Source: Scenedesmus sp. ARA3
Lineage: Eukaryota > Chlorophyta > Chlorophyceae > Sphaeropleales > Scenedesmaceae
Direction of reading: 5' to 3'
Length of the DNA: 64,000 bases
Assembly: GCA_004335835.1 (NCBI GenBank)
Contig: RWJK01001568.1
Span: 34,708-98,707 of the forward strand
Of this stretch, positions 60,849 through 64,000 are shown one piece after another. Each line of letters starts with the position of its first letter. Position 1 is the first letter of the stretch. The notes under the pieces were generated by a model that did not search any database, was not told the DNA's origin, and worked only from the letters and a program-made list of their open reading frames with translations. The position numbers and the translations under genes were made by a program.

Positions 60849-63299
60849 CAGGCTTGCGGTTCAAGAAAGGCAGCACGCTGGCCCCACCCATTTTCGACCC
60901 GCTGGCCACCGGCCAGAACTTGGTGGACGTGGCAAACAAGCTCTACAAGGGCACAGGCATCCAGTGAGCACCTTGTGTTACGTTGCGTTACATAACATTA
61001 TGTTATGTTATGTCATGTTATGGTATAGTACCTGCTTCATCTCGTTGTCCATATTGATGCAGCCAACAGCATGCCGGCATGTGCTGCTGCTCCACAAGGG
61101 CACAGGCATCCAGTGAGCACTTTGTGTCAGTTATAATTCATGGCTCCACTTGCTTTGTCTGTGTTGTTGACAGAATATGATGAAGCCAGCAGCACGTAAG
61201 CATGTGTAGCTGGCACCATGTGGCGCCACGTGCACAGGATGGCAGCACTGATGGCATCACAAAGGAGGATAGTTACATGTGGGTCCTGGCACCATCTCAG
61301 AAGGTATGAGAGAGATGGCATCACAAAGGTAGCGTGATGTTGTTCAGCAAGCCACGCAGCAAGCAGTTTGACAACAGCTACCGATCCCTGCATTGCCGCA
61401 CTCCTGCTTGCTGCCTCCTTTGCAGGTTCAAGCTGCAGCAGGTTCGCTCGGACCCTGTACAATTCCCCTACCTGATGATGCCCTCCATGGAAGCATGGCA
61501 GGTGCGTGGCAGCAGCACCAGCTGCATACACAGCACAGAGAGTGCGTAGACACAGTACAGAGAATGCAAGAGCACAGAATGTGCTTAGACAGCACAGGAG
61601 TGCTTACACAGCACAAAGTGCATGCACAGCATACAGTACATACACAGCATACACTGCATACACAGCAATATTACGATCGGCAAACCATAACACGCACATA
61701 TACCTGCATGCGCTGACAGCAGCCGCTTGGCATAGTTCCGACATGGTTATAGTCGATCTAGCATCAGCACATTAGGTGTCGAAGCCGGTACATGGTGTGG
61801 CTCCACCCAGATATCTCTACACGCCACCCATCCAGCAGCCCAACTCTTCACAGCAGAGTTGCAGCTGCGCAGATGTTGCATTCTCAGCTGTGGCCTGCAC
61901 TGAAGTTTGCGTGCACTGCACAACACTTTGCTGCATTGCTGCTGCTGCTGCTGCTGCCTCCAGGCCTGCAGCGCTAACCCCCCTGAAGACGAAAAAGGCT
62001 TCCCCTGCCTCACCAGGCTGGCACAGGAGCCTTCTGTGGCGCCTATCGTGGAGGACCAGCACGCCATCAACGTCTTCGTGGCGGGTGCGCTGCTGCTGCC
62101 TAGCATATTCCTGTGATGGGACATGCTCATCCGCGCTGTGGCGCACTTGATAGATGCATGCAGCCACAATACATCACAGCATCAACAAGCTGAGGGCAAG
62201 AGCTGCACACGTGCGCGTGCCTGCACGGAGTCGAGTCAAGAGAAACTATGCAAACGAACTGCCTGTCTTGCTGTAGGTGCCAGGGACGAGCCGACATGGT
62301 GCGACCCAACAGCACAGCCAGCGCCCATCTGCACGCAGCTGTATGCCGGCTACTGCGGGGCCAGCGGCCCCTGGTTTGCTGACCAGGAGCCGCAGCCTTG
62401 GAGCGAGGACAAGACAGAAGATAACTGGCTGTCTATCACATGGGACATGTTCAACCCTGCGACGCGGAACTCGGCTCGCTTCTGGAATGGCGGCGGCGTT
62501 ACGTTTGCACACGAGGTGGGCGCAGATTGGGGTGCTGCTGCAAGAATATTTATACAGCTGTAACAGCCATCACGGCAGCATCAGGCATCACACACGAGGT
62601 GGAAGGCGTGTTGATTAGACCCAGCAAATGCACTGGAAGGGATGTGCAGATGGGGTCTGCAGGTGTGTGGTGATGGGAGACTTTGTATTTGGCAACGTGT
62701 AAGCAGGGCTGAAGCTGGCTCTGGCGCTGAAAGGGTGTTGTGGTTGAGCACCACAGCGGCTACTGCTGAACCATGCAGCAACCAACCCCTGTTTTGAACA
62801 CGATCTGTCCGCCGCTGCTGCCGCTGCTGCTGCTGCTGCTGCTCCTCCTGCTGCTGCTGCTGCTGCTGCACAGCTGGGCCACTTCCTGGGCCTGATGCAC
62901 ACCCATGAGGCAGCCGACAGCAGCAGCGAGTGCGACGCAAATGGCATTGCAAAAGGCGATGCAGTGCCAGACACACCAGCCAACATACAAGTCGATGCTT
63001 GGGCTGCGGAGCAGAACCTTCTGGCTGCGCTGACTGGCTGGTGCAGTGACTTCCGGGTGGGAGAGAAGCCTAAGGCATCTGAGCTGCTGCAGTTCCGGAG
63101 CTGCGCAGCAGGCAGCAAGCAGCAGAAGGCTGCTGTGGCTGCAGATAAGCTTGGCGACGCGCAGATTGATAATGTTTGGAATGTTATGTCGTATAGCCCG
63201 GACCCCTGCAGCATGATGTTCTCGCCTAACCAGGTGGCGCGTATGCAGTGGGCTGTGGCGACGTTTAGGCCCAAGGCCATGCAGCAGCATGCAGCATGA
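58305..63299 (+). CDS. Pappalysin-like (M43) metallopeptidase, type II membrane anchor
   Basis: Eight exons, all in phase: 58305-58566, 58971-59467, 60112-60475, 60852-60963, 61426-61501, 61964-62084, 62277-62515 and 62874-63299; 698 residues. The N-terminus MLSRNLLPAGKVGPRNRK precedes a single hydrophobic helix (AVCIVAVLVCAGLLIGLLLG), so the enzyme should be anchored with its catalytic part outside. A Ser/Gln/Ala linker and a prodomain-like region follow. The catalytic domain has HELGHFLGLMHTHE (HExxHxxGxxH zinc site, split between exons at HE|LGH), a DAVPDTP segment, and the Met-turn NVMSYSPDPC followed by FSPNQVARMQWAV, the M43 signature. It probably cleaves extracellular or wall proteins. 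It is distinct from gametolysin (M11). Introns before 60852, 61964 and 62874 contain CTG runs. Copies of exon ends lie in introns 2 and 4 and behind the stop. Confidence 0.92.
59555..59720 (+). repeat. Two intronic copies of metallopeptidase exon 2 3' end plus donor
   Basis: The exon 2 end and donor (gccaaggcggcagtgcaggt, real at about 59450) recurs at about 59572 and 59693, each offset close to 121 bp, together with shared intron sequence (gggctgtaaacactga, aaaagtagaga, agatagcagcag). Confidence 0.88.
61087..61125 (+). repeat. Intronic copy of metallopeptidase exon 4 3' end plus donor
   Basis: aagggcacaggcatccagtg plus agcac repeats the end of exon 60852-60963 and its donor 149 bp downstream. 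Confidence 0.85.
61264..61310. repeat. Dispersed repeat copy in intron
   Basis: Second copy of the element at 597-647 (shared 20-mer ttacatgtgggtcctggcac, then accatct), here in intron 4 of the metallopeptidase gene. Confidence 0.6.
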
Positions 63300-63319
63300 T
63301 CTTGAGAGTGATAACAGAA

Positions 63320-63595
63320 CGCAGCAGCATGCAGCGCGGGTGACAAACATGCAGCAGGCGGCGCGCATGCAGTGGGCTGTGGCGACGTTCAGGCCCAAGA
63401 CCATGCAGCAGCATGCAGCGTGATACGAGAAATGAATGCAGCATGCGGCGCGATTTGGGCGGTGCTCTGGCTCTGCTGTGGCACGCAATTGCGCCTTGTT
63501 GAAAGTGAACCAGCTGGCGTGATTGCAGTGGGCTGCCGCAGCGTTCAGGCCCAAGACCGTGCAGCAGCATGCAGCGTGATACGAGAAATTGGTTG
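63320..63595 (+). repeat. Two 3' copies of the metallopeptidase last codons and stop
   Basis: The end of the CDS (MQWAVATFRPKAMQQHAA and stop, 63244-63299) recurs at about 63368-63423 (MQWAVATFRPKTMQQHAA and stop) and, more diverged, at about 63526-63582. Both are followed by gatacgagaaat. Confidence 0.85.
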
Positions 63596-64000
63596 GTTGG
63601 GGGCATGCAGCATAAAATGGTGGTGCTCGCGTGCTGCTGTGGTCTGCGGCTGGGCAGTTGCGGACTGTTTGTGCTGATGGGGTACTCGCAATGGTCCGTA
63701 GATGAGGCAGCACCTTGGTGGTTGAGCATCAACACACCACATGATGCCAGCACGTCGGTTGCCAACAGTGTGTCGCATTGTTTGCTGCGCTGATGCTGCT
63801 AGACTGGGAGTGCGGCGGCAGAGGCGGCTTTTACAATATTGGTCAGCTACTGGTCACAGCCAGGAATCCATGTCATAGGGAGCCATGGAGTAAGACATTG
63901 CTATGATGCTGCGTTGGGCTATGGCTTTTTTTTCCTTTTTTTTTTGTGGTTACCAGGGGGGACGGAATCCTACTGGCTCGCTACCACAGCACAATTGGGC
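63596..64000. other. 3' flank of the metallopeptidase, window edge
   Basis: No gene seen. A poly-T tract at 63927-63946 precedes sequence (accagggg, tactggctcgctac) that resembles 11859-11913, possibly the edge of a dispersed repeat. Confidence 0.4.

Noticed and set aside
62586..62600. cacacgaggtgg as another exon-end copy of metallopeptidase exon 7
   Set aside because: Only about 12-14 bases match, too short to separate from chance.

Overview
This window is nuclear DNA of a green alga, most likely a chlorophycean of the Scenedesmus/Tetradesmus (Sphaeropleales) kind. The evidence is: genes built from many short exons with GT-AG introns; TGTAA poly(A)-type signals behind several stops; very many (CAG/CTG)n runs that encode poly-Gln/Ala/Ser in exons and sit beside acceptors in introns; and algal-type gene families. 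The family-level placement is inference. There are two assembly gaps (17636-17685 and 35813-36012), both inside tandem repeats. I see no prokaryotic, organellar or CRISPR features.

Layout. 296-2555 (+): 3' part of a Gln/Ala/Ser-rich protein with a degenerate KH-like C-terminus. 7335-11604 (+): EHD/sarcalumenin-type dynamin GTPase with two C-terminal membrane segments and a 4-nt microexon. 12405-16313 (-): MaoC-like hot-dog dehydratase, convergent with the GTPase. 17290-19218 and 20314-22133 (-): tandem pair of secreted dirigent/AOC-barrel-like proteins. 24428-29244 (+): SF2 DEAH helicase with helicase-associated domains, carrying an apparent frameshift and an in-frame TAA. 30503-33505 (-): IMPACT/Yih1 homologue. 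34661-41083 (-): secreted modular Gly/Trp-rich protein of 15 exons. 41937-44266 (-): LRR protein. 46541-48676 (-): unresolved coding fragments. 48705-51629 (-): unrecognised Gln-rich protein with a zipper-like N-terminus. 51934-55555 (-): glutathione S-transferase. 58305-63299 (+): membrane-anchored pappalysin-like (M43) metallopeptidase. The genes do not form a pathway; this is an ordinary eukaryotic mix. I joined exons by hand, checking that every junction keeps phase and family motifs.

Most interesting pattern: at least eight of the genes carry diverged tandem copies of an exon terminus together with its splice site. Copies of exon 3' ends plus donor lie in the downstream intron; copies of acceptor plus exon 5' end lie in the upstream intron; copies of the last coding segment plus stop lie just behind the gene. 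Offsets are often close to 100-150 bp (119-123 bp in several unrelated genes). The GST exon at 53619-53769 and the IMPACT exon at 32758-32923 are flanked by such copies on both sides. Some copies keep good splice sites and could act as alternative exons. The simplest reading is frequent short tandem duplication that survives only where splicing or a stop codon hides it, but this genome may also be using the copies for alternative splicing.
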